From contig LNAC01000001.1 in the NCBI GenBank assembly GCA_002007465.1, positions 2,549,521 to 2,613,520 of the forward strand: a stretch of 64,000 bases of DNA, read 5' to 3'. Below are positions 50,216-61,100 of this stretch, in pieces. Within the stretch, counting starts at the first letter, position 1, and every line of letters begins with the position of its first letter. The translations under genes were made by a program, and so were the position numbers. The notes under the pieces are model-generated. The model saw only the letters and a list, made by a program, of their open reading frames with translations, was not told the DNA's origin and searched no databases. The stretch is from Ailurus styani. Its lineage: Eukaryota > Chordata > Mammalia > Carnivora > Ailuridae.

Positions 50216-51958
50216 ACCGGGAGGGGTTGGAGGGCAGGGGCAAAGGCTGGCGTGGCGTGAAGGGAGCAGGCCGTCTGAGAGACCGGAGGGTCAGGTCTCT
50301 CTGCTGACTCGCCGGGCAGACGCACCAGGGCCGATGACTGACAGGCCAGCCACACGCTGGTTTGGACCCAAAAGGCATCACCTGTTTTCATTTCTTCAAT
50401 ATTAAGAAAAATGATACCGATTCTTCCCCATAGAAAGCCAGCGAGGTTGGGAGTGAGGAATTAATTACCAAGATGCCTCTCTTTGCGGAAGAAACGAGGG
50501 GGTCAGAAGCACTGTTTCTGCGCAGGGTATTTCGTCCATCGAGCACAACGGGAAGAAGTATTTCTGACACCTCTTACAAACCCAGCCCCATCTCGCTTTT
50601 AACTCTGGTTCTGCTTTTGTCTTGGCACCGAGTGGATGCTGCTCCCTCGGCGCCTGGCCCTCAGACAATGATGTAACTGGTATCTTTCGAAGCACTCAAG
50701 AGTGCTGGAAAACACAAAAGAAGACCTCCTTCAATATATGATGACTGGTGTGTTTGCCAACAACCCGACTTCATTAGAAAATTGGCACGTCCGCCCAGCT
50801 GCCATGTGACACGCCGTTAACTGTGGACATTTGTCGTCTTAATGCTCAAGTACTCAGGGACTCGACTGATAAGGGAGAAAGTGTGTGGAATCTGTTGAAC
50901 CCCACGCTTAGGGGGGCACGCCACCTCACGGTATTGAAAATCAATAGCCACGTGACTGCGGGAAGGTCAGAGGTCCCCAGAATTAACTTCCTAGTACTAA
51001 ATTACTATCCCTCGTTTCTTGGCTTATTTTCTAACAATAACACATTTGAAGGGGGCCTGGTTAAAAACCCCTCATGAACACAAAGCGAAAAAACTAGAAT
51101 CTCCAGCTAACAGCTGCCAGCTTCTTACCCCACCCTCCAACCCCCAGCCCAGGAAACATCAGGATGCGGAACGCCCCATCCATCTGCAACTCAGGTCCTT
51201 TAAAACCTATTCCGGTTTCGGGGGTGGTGTTTTAATCCTCACGTGGAAGGAGAGAAGCTGGCCTGGAACCCGGCTGTCTCTTTGACTCACCACATAGAGC
51301 AGCTCAGTAATTACGTGGGTGCCATCGCTGCTGAGGGTTGGTGCTCGGGGAGGGCAGAGCCCTGAACGTGGAACAGGGAGGGGAACGTGCTCCCGGCAGA
51401 TCATTTTAACTGAGCAGTAAGCTCAGTGCCCAACCACACAGAATCGCGTCTTTGGACGTGACTTCCGTAAGAGACCCTGGGGCCCAGATGTACCTCGGAA
51501 CCACGTCCGCCCGCCCCTGTCGGAACAGGAGCTCGGCTCCCGTTCCACCCAGGAAGAGGCACGTGGTGGCAAAGGGGGAGAACTCTAAGAGCTTTTTCAG
51601 AAAGCTGTGGATGTTCTTCTTTGATCCTACATCCAAGCTGCGTGAGCGGGCTTTTCTTCAAGTTCAGCTGCTGTGGTGCCGGGTCTGAAATCGTGTCTGC
51701 AAACTTTGCTGCCCTGAACTCACCGGTCCCATCTTGCGCTGCGGAAGGTTCTGGACCAGCACATGGTTCTGGTCATTTGGAAACATTGGTTCAGTGAGTG
51801 AGGCAGAGCTTCCAAATGTTGACACGTTTCATTACATGATACTAAAAAAATCATATTTGTTTATATCACAGTTTCGTTGGAAAAACCCAATTATTCAGAA
51901 GCTGTAAAGCTCATAGTGGTAAACACCAGTTTTCAAAACTCTTCATTTTTGGCCAAAA
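50216..51958. other. Unique intergenic sequence with possible conserved part
   Basis: 50380-51080 is repeat-free and AT-balanced (GAGGAATTAATTACC, TTCATTAGAAAATTGG, GTACTAAATTAC) and may continue the preceding block. 51100-51960 is mixed. No gene seen. Confidence 0.35.
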
Positions 51959-51967
51959 TCAAAATTT

Positions 51968-52160
51968 TTTAAAAAAAGATTTATTTATTTTAGAGAGTGA
52001 GCGCGGGAGGGGAGGGGCATAAGAGAGAAGCGGACTCCCCAAGGAGTGCAGAGCCCGATAAGACCATAAGATCATGACCCTGAGGATTGTGACCATGAGT
52101 TCATGACCTGAGCCAAAATCAAGAGTCAGGCCTTCAACCAACCAAGCCACCAAGATGCCC
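51968..52160 (-). mobile_element. CAN-SINE, diverged
   Basis: Antisense: AAAAAAAGATTTATTTATTTTAG, AGAGAGAAGCGGACTCCCC, GATCATGACCCTGAGG, TTCATGACCTGAGCC, AACCAAGCCACCAAGATGCCCC. It belongs to the older type with an internal ATGACC duplication. Confidence 0.85.
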
Positions 52161-52296
52161 CCTCAAAGCAATTTTTTATCACTGGAAACAAATACGGTCA
52201 TTTGATCCCTTTGAAGGGACAGGTTCACTTCCTTCATTTTTGAGAAAATGCCTAGAAAACACAAGTCTGAATGACTTGTGGTAAACTAGTCTTTTA

Positions 52297-52502
52297 TTTA
52301 TTTATTTATTTAACTTTTAAAAAAGATTTTATTTGCTTATTGGAGAGACAGAGAGAGTGAGATAGGGCAGGAGCAGGGAGGAAAGGGAGAATCGGGCTAC
52401 GCACTGAGCAGGGAGCCTGATGCGGGCCTCGATCCCAGGACTCCGAGATCATGACCTGAGCTGAAGGCAGTCGCTTAACCCACTGAGCCACCCAGGCGCC
52501 CT
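52297..52502 (-). mobile_element. CAN-SINE with target-site duplication
   Basis: Antisense: TTTATTTATTTATTTAACTT, AAAAAGATTTTATTTGC, CTCGATCCCAGGACTCCG, CTGAAGGCAGTCGC, CCACTGAGCCACCCAGGCGCCC. Flanked by AAACTAGTCTTTTA (52283-52296) and AAGCTAGTCTTTTA (52503-52516), with one mismatch. Confidence 0.94.
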
Positions 52503-52739
52503 AAGCTAGTCTTTTAATGCTCCCCCAGGTGTGCGTTCCACCCACCGCCCGTGTGCCAACGATGTGGGCACAGTTGGGGGCCCCTCTCGGCGACCACGTC
52601 TGCCGTGGACTCTCCCAGCCTGCCAAACCGGGAGGAAACCCCCTACCACAACACTAGTTCAAGGGGGTCCCTGTGAACCATTTCTGGAGTCACTCACCAT
52701 CCAAGGATCTGACCAGAAAAAGGCAATGGCTGCACTGAA

Positions 52740-53100
52740 GGATGGCCTTCAATGAACGTTTTCAAATTATGGAAAATCTGATGCAAAGAAGTGAATGTGT
52801 GTAACACATATGTTGTGAAATATTATATGGAGGCTAGTGAATCTATAGCCCAGATTAAGAAGTGGAACAATATAGGACAGTGTGGTTGAAAACCTACATT
52901 TTTGACAATATTCTACCTTCCCACCTCTGTCCCAGAGACAGCAACTTAAATTTTGTATTTGTCATCCCCTTGCCTTTGAAAAGGTTTTATTCTATTTGTG
53001 TGCATGTTTATATGTGTGTGTATGCATAGATGATTGTGTCTGTGTGCAAATACTTCAAGCAACATATATCCCTCGAGGCTTGACTTTTATTGAATACACG
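52740..53100. repeat. Probable old LINE relic
   Basis: CAAATTATGGAAAATCTG, GCCCAGATTAAGAAGTGGAAC, GACAATATTCTACC and a later GTGTGCATG run resemble L1M 3' UTR debris. Orientation is not fixed; low certainty. Confidence 0.35.
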
Positions 53101-53102
53101 AT

Positions 53103-54990
53103 AAGTCGTAGCCACGGCAATCAGATAACAAAAAGAAATAAAAGGCAACCAAATTGGTAAGGAAGGAGTAAAACTCTATTTGCAGAGGACGTGATACTCT
53201 ATACAGAAAACCCTAAAGACCACCAAAAACTGCTAGAACCGACATATGAATTCAGTAAAGTCGCAGGATACAAAATCAATGCTCAGAAATTTGTTGCATT
53301 CCTATACACTAATAATGAAGCAGCAGAAATTGAAATTAAGAAAATAATCCCATTTACAACTGCACCAATAAATAAATAAATAAATAAATAAATAAAAAAA
53401 TATTTAAGAATAAATTAACCAAAGAAGTGAAAGACCTGTACTCTGAAAACTATAAATCACTGATGAAAGACACTGAGGATGACACAAAGAGATGGAAAGA
53501 CATTCCATGCTCATCGACTGAAAGAACAAATATTGTTAAAATGTGTTTATCACCCAAAGCAACTTAAAGATTTCATGCAATCCCTATCAAAGTACCAACA
53601 GCATTTTTCACAGAGCTAGAACAAATAATCCCCAAATTCTATGTTCACAAAAGACTGACTAGCCAAAGCAATCTTGAAAAAGAAAAACAAAACTGGAGGT
53701 ATCACAGTTCTAGACTTTAAGTTATGGTACAAAGCTAGAGTCATCAAAACAGTATGGTATTGGCACAAAAACACACACATAGATCAATGGAACAGAAGTG
53801 GAAATAAACCCACAATTACACAGTCAATTAATCTTTGACCAAGAGGAATGAATATGCAATGGGAAACACACTGTCTCTTCAACAAATGGTGCTGGAAAAA
53901 CTGGACAGCTACACGCAAAAGAAAGAAGCTGAACCACTTTCTTACACCATACACAAAAACAAACTCAAAATAGACATGTCTCCGGAGGCAAGAAAAACAA
54001 AAGCAAAAATTAACTATTGAGATTACATCAAAATAAAAAGCTTCTGCACAGCAAAGGAGACAACCAACAAGACTAAAAAGCAATCTACCGAAGGGGAGGA
54101 GGTGTTTGTGAATGACATATCCAATGAAGGGGCAGGGCCCAAAGATCTTACAGAACTTACACAGCTCAACACCCAAGAAACAAATCCTCCAATTCAAAAT
54201 GGGCAGAAGACATGAACAGAAATTTCTCCAAAGAGGACATCTCAACGGCCCACAGACACATAAAACACACACATCCCTTATCATCAGGGAAATGCACACC
54301 GAAACCACAGTGAGACAGCACCTCACACCCGTCAAGAATGGCTAAAATCGCAAGAAACAAGTGTGAGGATGTGGAGCAAAAGGGACCCTCTTATGCGGGT
54401 GGTGGGACCGCACACTGGTACGAGCACGGTGGAAAATGGCACAGAGTTTCCTCCAGAGATTAAAAATATCATTGCCCCATGGTCGGGCAACCACACTACA
54501 GGGCATTTACCCAAAGGATACAGAAACGCTAGTTCGAAGGGATGCCCGATGCTCACGGCAGCACTGTCAGATGCAGACGCAGCGGAGTGTCCACCCACCG
54601 AGGAAGGGGTAAAGGGGTGGTAGCCACACGTGATGGGATGTTATTCAGCCACAGAAAGAACGAAATCTTGCCATTTGCAATGACGTGGACGGGGCTAGAG
54701 AGTACAATGCTAAGTGAAACAAGTCAGAGAAAGACCAACACCATATGATTGCCCACACGTGTGGAATTTAAGAAACAAATGAGCAAAGGGAAAAAAAGGG
54801 ACCCACCAAGAAACAGACCCTCACGTCTAGAGAACGCCGCGCTGGTCCGGGGGAGGTGTGTGCAGGACACACTCGTCCCCACGAGCCGGGAGGAGCGCAC
54901 CGAGCTGCTGAGTCGCACACTGTACTCTGGATGCTGATGGAATACAGTATGTCAACGACACTGGACTGAATGAAAAAACGTCATTAAAAC
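53103..54990 (+). mobile_element. L1 fragment (RT motif C region to 3' end)
   Basis: GTCGTAGCCACGGCAATCAG, GGTAAGGAAGGAGTAAAACTC, GGATACAAAATCAATGCTCAG, GATGGAAAGACATTCCATGC, ACAAATGGTGCTGGAAAAAC, TCATCAGGGAAATGCACACC, ATGCTAAGTGAAACAAGTCAG. The RT signature reads FAED rather than FADD (53178-53189), and several frameshifts are present. An (AATA)n expansion lies at about 53366-53395. + orientation. Confidence 0.85.
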
Positions 54991-55906
54991 AACGCTAGTT
55001 TGTGGCTGTTCTGGAACGAGGGCTGTGCCGCTGGCAGTCGCCCGAACCCTGCTTTGCTGACGCATCCCCTGTTTCCAGACTCAGCCCCGTTACAGCGCGG
55101 AGTTCTGTTCACTTCCAGAGCTGTGCGCTGTTCCACGACCCGTGGACCCGGTTTTCCCTGGGTGGACGTTTAGACGGACAGAAGCTTTTGCTCCTGTCCC
55201 CAGGCCCGGCTTCTGGGCACACGTCGGGCTTCCTGGGCGGTGTGCGTGGGTAGGGATGGCGGGGCCGGACACCCCAGGGCTGTCCAAAGTCACCGTGCAC
55301 ACAGACTCAGTGCTCTTTCAACATCTCAGAGAAGCTTTTCTTTGAATTCCCAGAACATCAACCAAAGTGGCTCTTTGTGGGCACAGACAGTTGTGGGCGA
55401 TTCTAGACTTGATTCTAGAACGCCCAATGGGATCAGGACAGATTTTGAGGTGGTGGCCTTGGGCTTCAGCTCTTCAAAGCTGGACTGTTTGGGACCAAAC
55501 ACTTATGTCTCCTGTGGGGGGAAATGCAACAGATCACGGGGTGTTGTGAGGATCCTCGCTGCCCACTTTGATGAATGGGAAGGCCAGCGTTTTGTCGATG
55601 ATGGCACGTGTGTCCTAGCATGCTCTTTGAAGAGGCCCGTGAGGACGAAGGCCCCCCGGCTCAGATGCAAGGCCCGCCTCCTGGAAAGCGGGCTTTGTCC
55701 GACCACACACCAGGCGCTGGTCTCAGGGCTCGGCTTGCAAAGTGCCGGGAGGGGGCAGACCCAGAGGAAGCCCTCGCCAGGTGCTGGAGGGCACCCAGCA
55801 GTCTCTCCCAAAATGATGGACTTGCCAGAATGTTCCCAGAATGCTGGCTTTTCACATCTGCTAGCCCCTGGTTCTTTTATTATTTGGGCACAAATCCATC
55901 CTTCCT
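54991..55906. other. Unique intergenic sequence, no gene seen
   Basis: Mixed composition with nothing recognised. It ends in the poly(C) that borders a gap. Confidence 0.4.
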
Positions 55907-55915
55907 CCCCCCCCC

Positions 55916-56072
55916 NNNNNNNNNNNNNNNNNNNNNNNNNNNNNNNNNNNNNNNNNNNNNNNNNNNNNNNNNNNNNNNNNNNNNNNNNNNNNNNNNNNNN
56001 NNNNNNNNNNNNNNNNNNNNNNNNNNNNNNNNNNNNNNNNNNNNNNNNNNNNNNNNNNNNNNNNNNNNNNNN
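55916..56072. other. Assembly gap (157 N) in poly(C)
   Basis: N run bordered by C9 on the left and C13 on the right, so the unresolved sequence is probably a C-rich homopolymer or pyrimidine tract. Confidence 0.98.
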
Positions 56073-56155
56073 CCCCCCCCCCCCCTCTCCTTCCTCCCCT
56101 TCCCTCCCCCCCTTCCCTTCCTTCCTTTCCTCCCTCCCTCCCTCTCTCTTTTTTT
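56073..56155. repeat. Polypyrimidine (C/T) tract
   Basis: About 83 nt with almost no purines on the + strand: C13, then CCTT/CCCT repeats, then T7. Potential triplex-forming sequence. Confidence 0.85.
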
Positions 56156-57244
56156 AAATGAATCGAGAACAATACTCAGAGGTTCTGCTCGTAGCTGGTT
56201 TGTCTGACGCAGATCCCTGCCAGACTGGCCAGAATATCCGCCCACCACACGCATGACTCAGGCTTCGCTGTTCCTGAAGCCGGCTCCGTACTGCTGACAG
56301 GCAGCGACGAGCTTCTGTCAGAAGTTCGCCTCACCTGCATCGCCCCTTGTGACCGCGGGCCTCCGGGACCATCGTGGGGTTGTTTCGGGCCCAGGCAACG
56401 GCTCTGTTCACTGGCTGCCATGTTTTTCCAGTTGTGAGGAGTTTCAGGGGGAGTTCTTCCGATAATCATCATCTTGATCTTAAATGTAAACATTGTCACC
56501 GTGGTTGAAAGAGAGATTAATGATTTGCTGACAGCTCCATACGTCTTTAGGAAGACACGTACCGAAGGGAACATCCAATCACCATCTTATTTCCAGCACC
56601 GTTGGGGAATCCACACCCCCGGCGGCCGTGTGGAGCTCGGGGCAGGTGCCACCCAGGTCTGGGGCTTGGACATCTTTTCTGAGCCACTTACCAACTGACA
56701 ACGAAGTTCCGCACTTATCCTGTAAAGAGGAAGAACTGTAGCAGCTGCGGGAGGCCACCTCTGCGCCCGGCGTCTCAGGCTTCCAGCTTTGCTCTCCACA
56801 GAAACTTCGAGGTAATGGCTTTAGCTCCTTTCCAGAGCTGAGACAGTGGAGGCTCCAACAGGCTTGGGGCCGCCCAGTCACTCGTGGGACCGCCCTTCCC
56901 TGCACGGCAACCGGCCCATGGCGCTAATCCAGTCCTGATCCCAGGCCCTGGTGGCCGCTCTCTGGTCTTCCCTGGGCCGGGACTCCCACCAGCCCGAGGC
57001 CGTGGGGGAGCACGACCTGTCTGCTCCGGCTGGTTCACCCATTCCAGCCCCACCGTGCTTCCAGCTGCACGGTGACACCGGACACACGGCCAGCGAACCC
57101 GAGGCTTGGGAAACCCCCTCCTGTGCAGACCTCGGCCTCAAACCAGCACACCTCCTCGACGGAGCCAGGCCTGCGGCCCTATCGGAGCTATGGCCTAAGT
57201 GTCAATACCAGGAGGACCGGCCAATTATACTCTACATCTGAATT
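56156..57244. other. Intergenic sequence, possible conserved part at 56440-56580
   Basis: 56440-56580 is AT-balanced with GATAATCATCATCTTGATC and GAGATTAATGATTTGC. The rest is GC-rich. No gene. Confidence 0.35.
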
Positions 57245-57420
57245 TCCTGTATTTTCTAAGTGTTTTACACTAATTAGTTAGTCCTGTTAGCTCTAAGGAT
57301 TAGTAGCTTCTCTAACAAGACACAGTGATGTTAAGTGACTTACCTAATTATGGAAAACATGGGATGCAGAGCTGAGCAGGCCGGCTTCTCCGAGCTGGGC
57401 TCCGGCCTGCTCTGCCGGAC
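57245..57420 (-). repeat. MIR relic
   Basis: TTTTCTAAGTGTTTTACACTAA, CACAGTGATGTTAAGTGAC, TTACCTAATTATGG, GGGATGCAGAGCTGAGC fit the complement of MIR. Confidence 0.7.
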
Positions 57421-57960
57421 GAGGCGCCCACCTTCCCTCTTGTTCTCATGAGTCCCTGGGAAGCAGGCGACGCAGCCCTGACCACGAGGATGTAGGGCGG
57501 CGACTCCCCAAGTCAGTGGGGCACTAGGTGAGGTCCCTGTGCTCTCCTTGGGCCCATGTCCCCCTCCGGGAAACCGGGCCTGGGACTGTTTCCTACATCA
57601 CGGGTGATGCGTGATGTTTAGTGGCAAAGGAGGAATTCAGAAAAGTGCACCCTCCCGCGACAGGAAAGTGGAGGAAAAGCCGCAAGAGGTTGCAGGTCTG
57701 TGCAGAGCTGGGGACTCCCGCCAGACTAGGGCAGGGGTGCGGGGGCCATGGTGGCCCTGGGTGGCACAAGGCTGGTGACTGCCACGCACTGCTCTCCTGA
57801 CTGGTCGCCACCTGGGACTTCACCCAGGACTGACCCCCCCGCCACGACAAGGGTGTCTGCTCCCCGCCCCCCCGGCCATCACCACTGCTCTCTGGGCCCC
57901 TGGTTCCTCCTGCTGGCCCAAGACCACGTGCGCCACCTCTGCGCTAAGGTGTCTGGTGCT
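57421..57960. other. GC-rich unique sequence
   Basis: Nothing recognised. Confidence 0.35.
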
Positions 57961-58140
57961 CCTTCTACTTGAGAAGCTTTCCACATTCTGTCCAGCAATA
58001 ACAGGTGCAGTACACGCACTGCCTCCTCCAGGAAGCTCCTCTTGATTTTCTAGTTCATGCCCATTTGCCCTCCATGACAGTCCTGCCCTGGGACAGCAGG
58101 CCCTGAGCTCTCTTTTTCTCACGCGGGTGCCACACAGCCC
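57961..58140 (+). repeat. Possible L2 fragment
   Basis: TGCCTCCTCCAGGAAGCTCCTC followed by TGATTTTCTAG resembles the L2 segment before its 3' end. Weak. Confidence 0.35.
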
Positions 58141-61100
58141 GTCTGAGTAGAGACTGCCCGCCACCGCTCCCGTGGCCTCACCTGGGCCCTTCCCATGCAG
58201 CTGCCCTGAAGGGGAGAGCAGGGGAGAGCAGGGGTGACGGGCCGGCTGGGGGGACGACGCCGGTCTTGAGATCAGACTGCGCTGGCTAGTATCGTCTTAA
58301 GACACCTGTCAGGACCCTTCTTCACTGCGTAAATACGTTGTTTTAGAATCGGAAACAGCACGTTTCCATCGCGAAAACCTGGACTACACAGATACACCCG
58401 GAAAAGGAGCAACAATCACGTACGATCTCGGCATGCTGAGCGAGTCACCACAGCACCTCGTTCTGCGAGGGTCAGAGGTAAAGAAACGGAGACACAGTGT
58501 AGACGTTCACGCGTATGTAACGTCTGAGCACTACTGTCACCTTCCCTCAGCCCCACAGGACAGAGATTCCCGCTCGAGGGGCTTCTGAGCGCAAGTCCCG
58601 CACGGCACCCTCCCACCCAGCACGCAGGCCCGAGTTCGCCCCAGCTCACCACCAGCGGGACGGTCAGTGGCCGAGTCGAGCCAGGCTCTGCGCTGGGAGT
58701 GGAGGCTCCGAAAACCCCTCCTGGGCTGGGCGGTGGTGGGGGGCGGCCGGGGGAGCAGGAGGGAGCCCCAATCAGCAAGAAGCGACCCTGGACACCATGG
58801 CCGGCTCGGGCCGAGCACACAAGCTTCTGTCCTTTCCTGAGAAACGCTATTCATCTACATCTGAGACCAATTTGCTCGAAACTACAGAGTACCTGTCACA
58901 CTGCTTCCTGCGCAGAAGGCAGATGTGTGCATGGAAGAGAACCGACAGCTACATACCTCTCGGTGTTGTAATATTTAGACGTGTCATTCTGCATCTCGGG
59001 GAGAAGCAACCTTAAGCAGATGCGTGTTCCCGGCTCTGCATGAGGCGTCGGGTCTGGAGACAGAGCAGGGCTCGGATGCCTCGCCGGTGGGTGAGTGGCC
59101 GCATGCTCGGATCCTGCTGGCCTGGGATCCTGCTGCCCCACGGGCGGTCTTCGGCCTCGGGTGGAGGTCACGTGGGGGCCCAGACGGGCGGCTCTTTGGG
59201 AAGCGGGTGACTTCAAGTCCAAACGATGTCCCCCCCACCCCAGGTGTGCAGGGAAGGCAGCAGGTGGCTTAGCTGCACAGGCAGGGTCGCCGGCAGGGGA
59301 GACCTGGGCTTCCAGCCCCCAGGGTGCGGGACCCGTGGCATCTGCAGAGGACGGGCTGCGTGAGGGTTCCAGGGTTAGACAGGCAGGGAGAGGGTTTCGG
59401 GGTTAGACTGGCAGGGAGAGCGTTCTAACTGTCCTCTGTTCTTGGGGAGAGAGAACAGGAAAGAATCAGCAACTGTCAGAGGCACACAGAGGCCAGCTCT
59501 TCTCAGGGTTACTACAGATGTAAAGTGACTGTGTCTGCGTCACACATAACGTGGTGTCTGTTACAAAATGATGGATGGTTTATGCCAACAAAATGACAAA
59601 GTTTGGAACTGAATGTTCCAAGCGCCCGCCAGGCGCTCCGCTGCCCACCTCTCTGTCCCCTGGAGCTGGAGATGGGGTGGCCCCTGTGGTCTGCGGGCAG
59701 GGAGCCCGGGCAGGGGGCGGGCCGGGATGCCAACCCCTCGGCCCCCAGCCACTGCTCAGCTGCACTCTGTTCCCAAGAAAAGCCACAGAATTCACGGCTT
59801 CCAGGACAGGAGGCAAAGGAGGCTAGTCTGTCTCTGCCTTTAACACCTTCCTTCCCTTTTCATAAAAAGCACTGAGGAAGACCAGGAGAAAATGCTTTGT
59901 AACCTCATCAAACAACCTCGACAAATGGGACTTTGCCTGTTCTGTCCCAGTGTCTGCTCTGTCACCGTATCCTCTGAGGCTCACTTGGCTTCGGGGCCTT
60001 AGGCCCTGGCCCCCTTCCCTGCTCGGATGGTGTCTTGCTTGCACACTCCCCCCTCCCTGGCCTTGAGGTGCCTGCACATGAATGCCCGCGAGGAGGCCCC
60101 GACCCGGGCCAGGCTCCTGGGGCTGCCCACGGGGTCGCCCTGGCCGTGTGCAGCGGGCCAGGACCTGTCCTCTGCCCTGTGGAGGCAGTGGGAGGACCAC
60201 GAGGGGCCCTGGCCGGCCCCCCAGCACCCCGGCCGCCCCGCACGGTCTGGGACGAGCCCCTGACAGCCAGGACTCTCTATTCACAGTCGCCTGTGGCTGC
60301 TTCTGGAAACTGGTTGGGAAGGAAATGAAGCTGGGTGGTGATTCCTGAATTTGCTCTCAGACACATTCTCTGTCACTCTGGAGTTCAGAGGCCAAACTCT
60401 GAGCAGAAACAGCAGCAACACGAGTGGTACGGATGAGGCAGAATCTTCAGGAATCATGCACAAGAAAACAACTTCTCCCCATTTCCTGAGGCAGGTGCCC
60501 GGTCTGGGCAACCGCAGAGCGCCAAGGGGCTGGCGTGCAGCTGCGAGGCCCCTGGGCTGCACCGCGGGGCTGGGGCTGGCGAGAACGTCCCCCCTCGCTC
60601 ATGGCGTCCCTCGTGGCCCCTGAGCCAGGCCGCTGGCGGGGGTGGGCACAGCTGTAGGAGACAGGCCAGAGGAGCAAGGAAATAACTGGTACTGCACGTG
60701 AACGAGATGCACCCCCTGGCCCTCCAGGGCACCCACACCCCCCGTCGGTGCGGGAGGGCTGACTGGAGCCCAGAAAGCTGGCGGGGACACAGCGAGCCTC
60801 CTCTCGAGGGCCCGCCCTGTGGTTTGCTCCCACGACCGCATAACACAGGTCGGTCAAACCATTAAAACCGTAAGAAAGAGAGTCCTTCGAGGTGCTCTCA
60901 TTCTTCTGGGCTGGGGACAGACACCTGCTCCGTGCACATCACGGACTCTGCGTTTTATCAGAACTCTGACCGTCCCCAAAGGCTGGCCTGTTGGAGCTGG
61001 CGTGGCATTGCTGAACCCACCCCTTTCGCCCTTGGGTCCGTGACGATGAACCAGCCACTTCAAATGTCACTTCTCCTTGGATCCTGTGATTTTCCTAAGA

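Noticed and set aside
55240..56207. ORFs of 199-305 codons near 55.2-56.2 kb
   Set aside because: Carried by the N gap and poly(C)/CT tract; no family resemblance.
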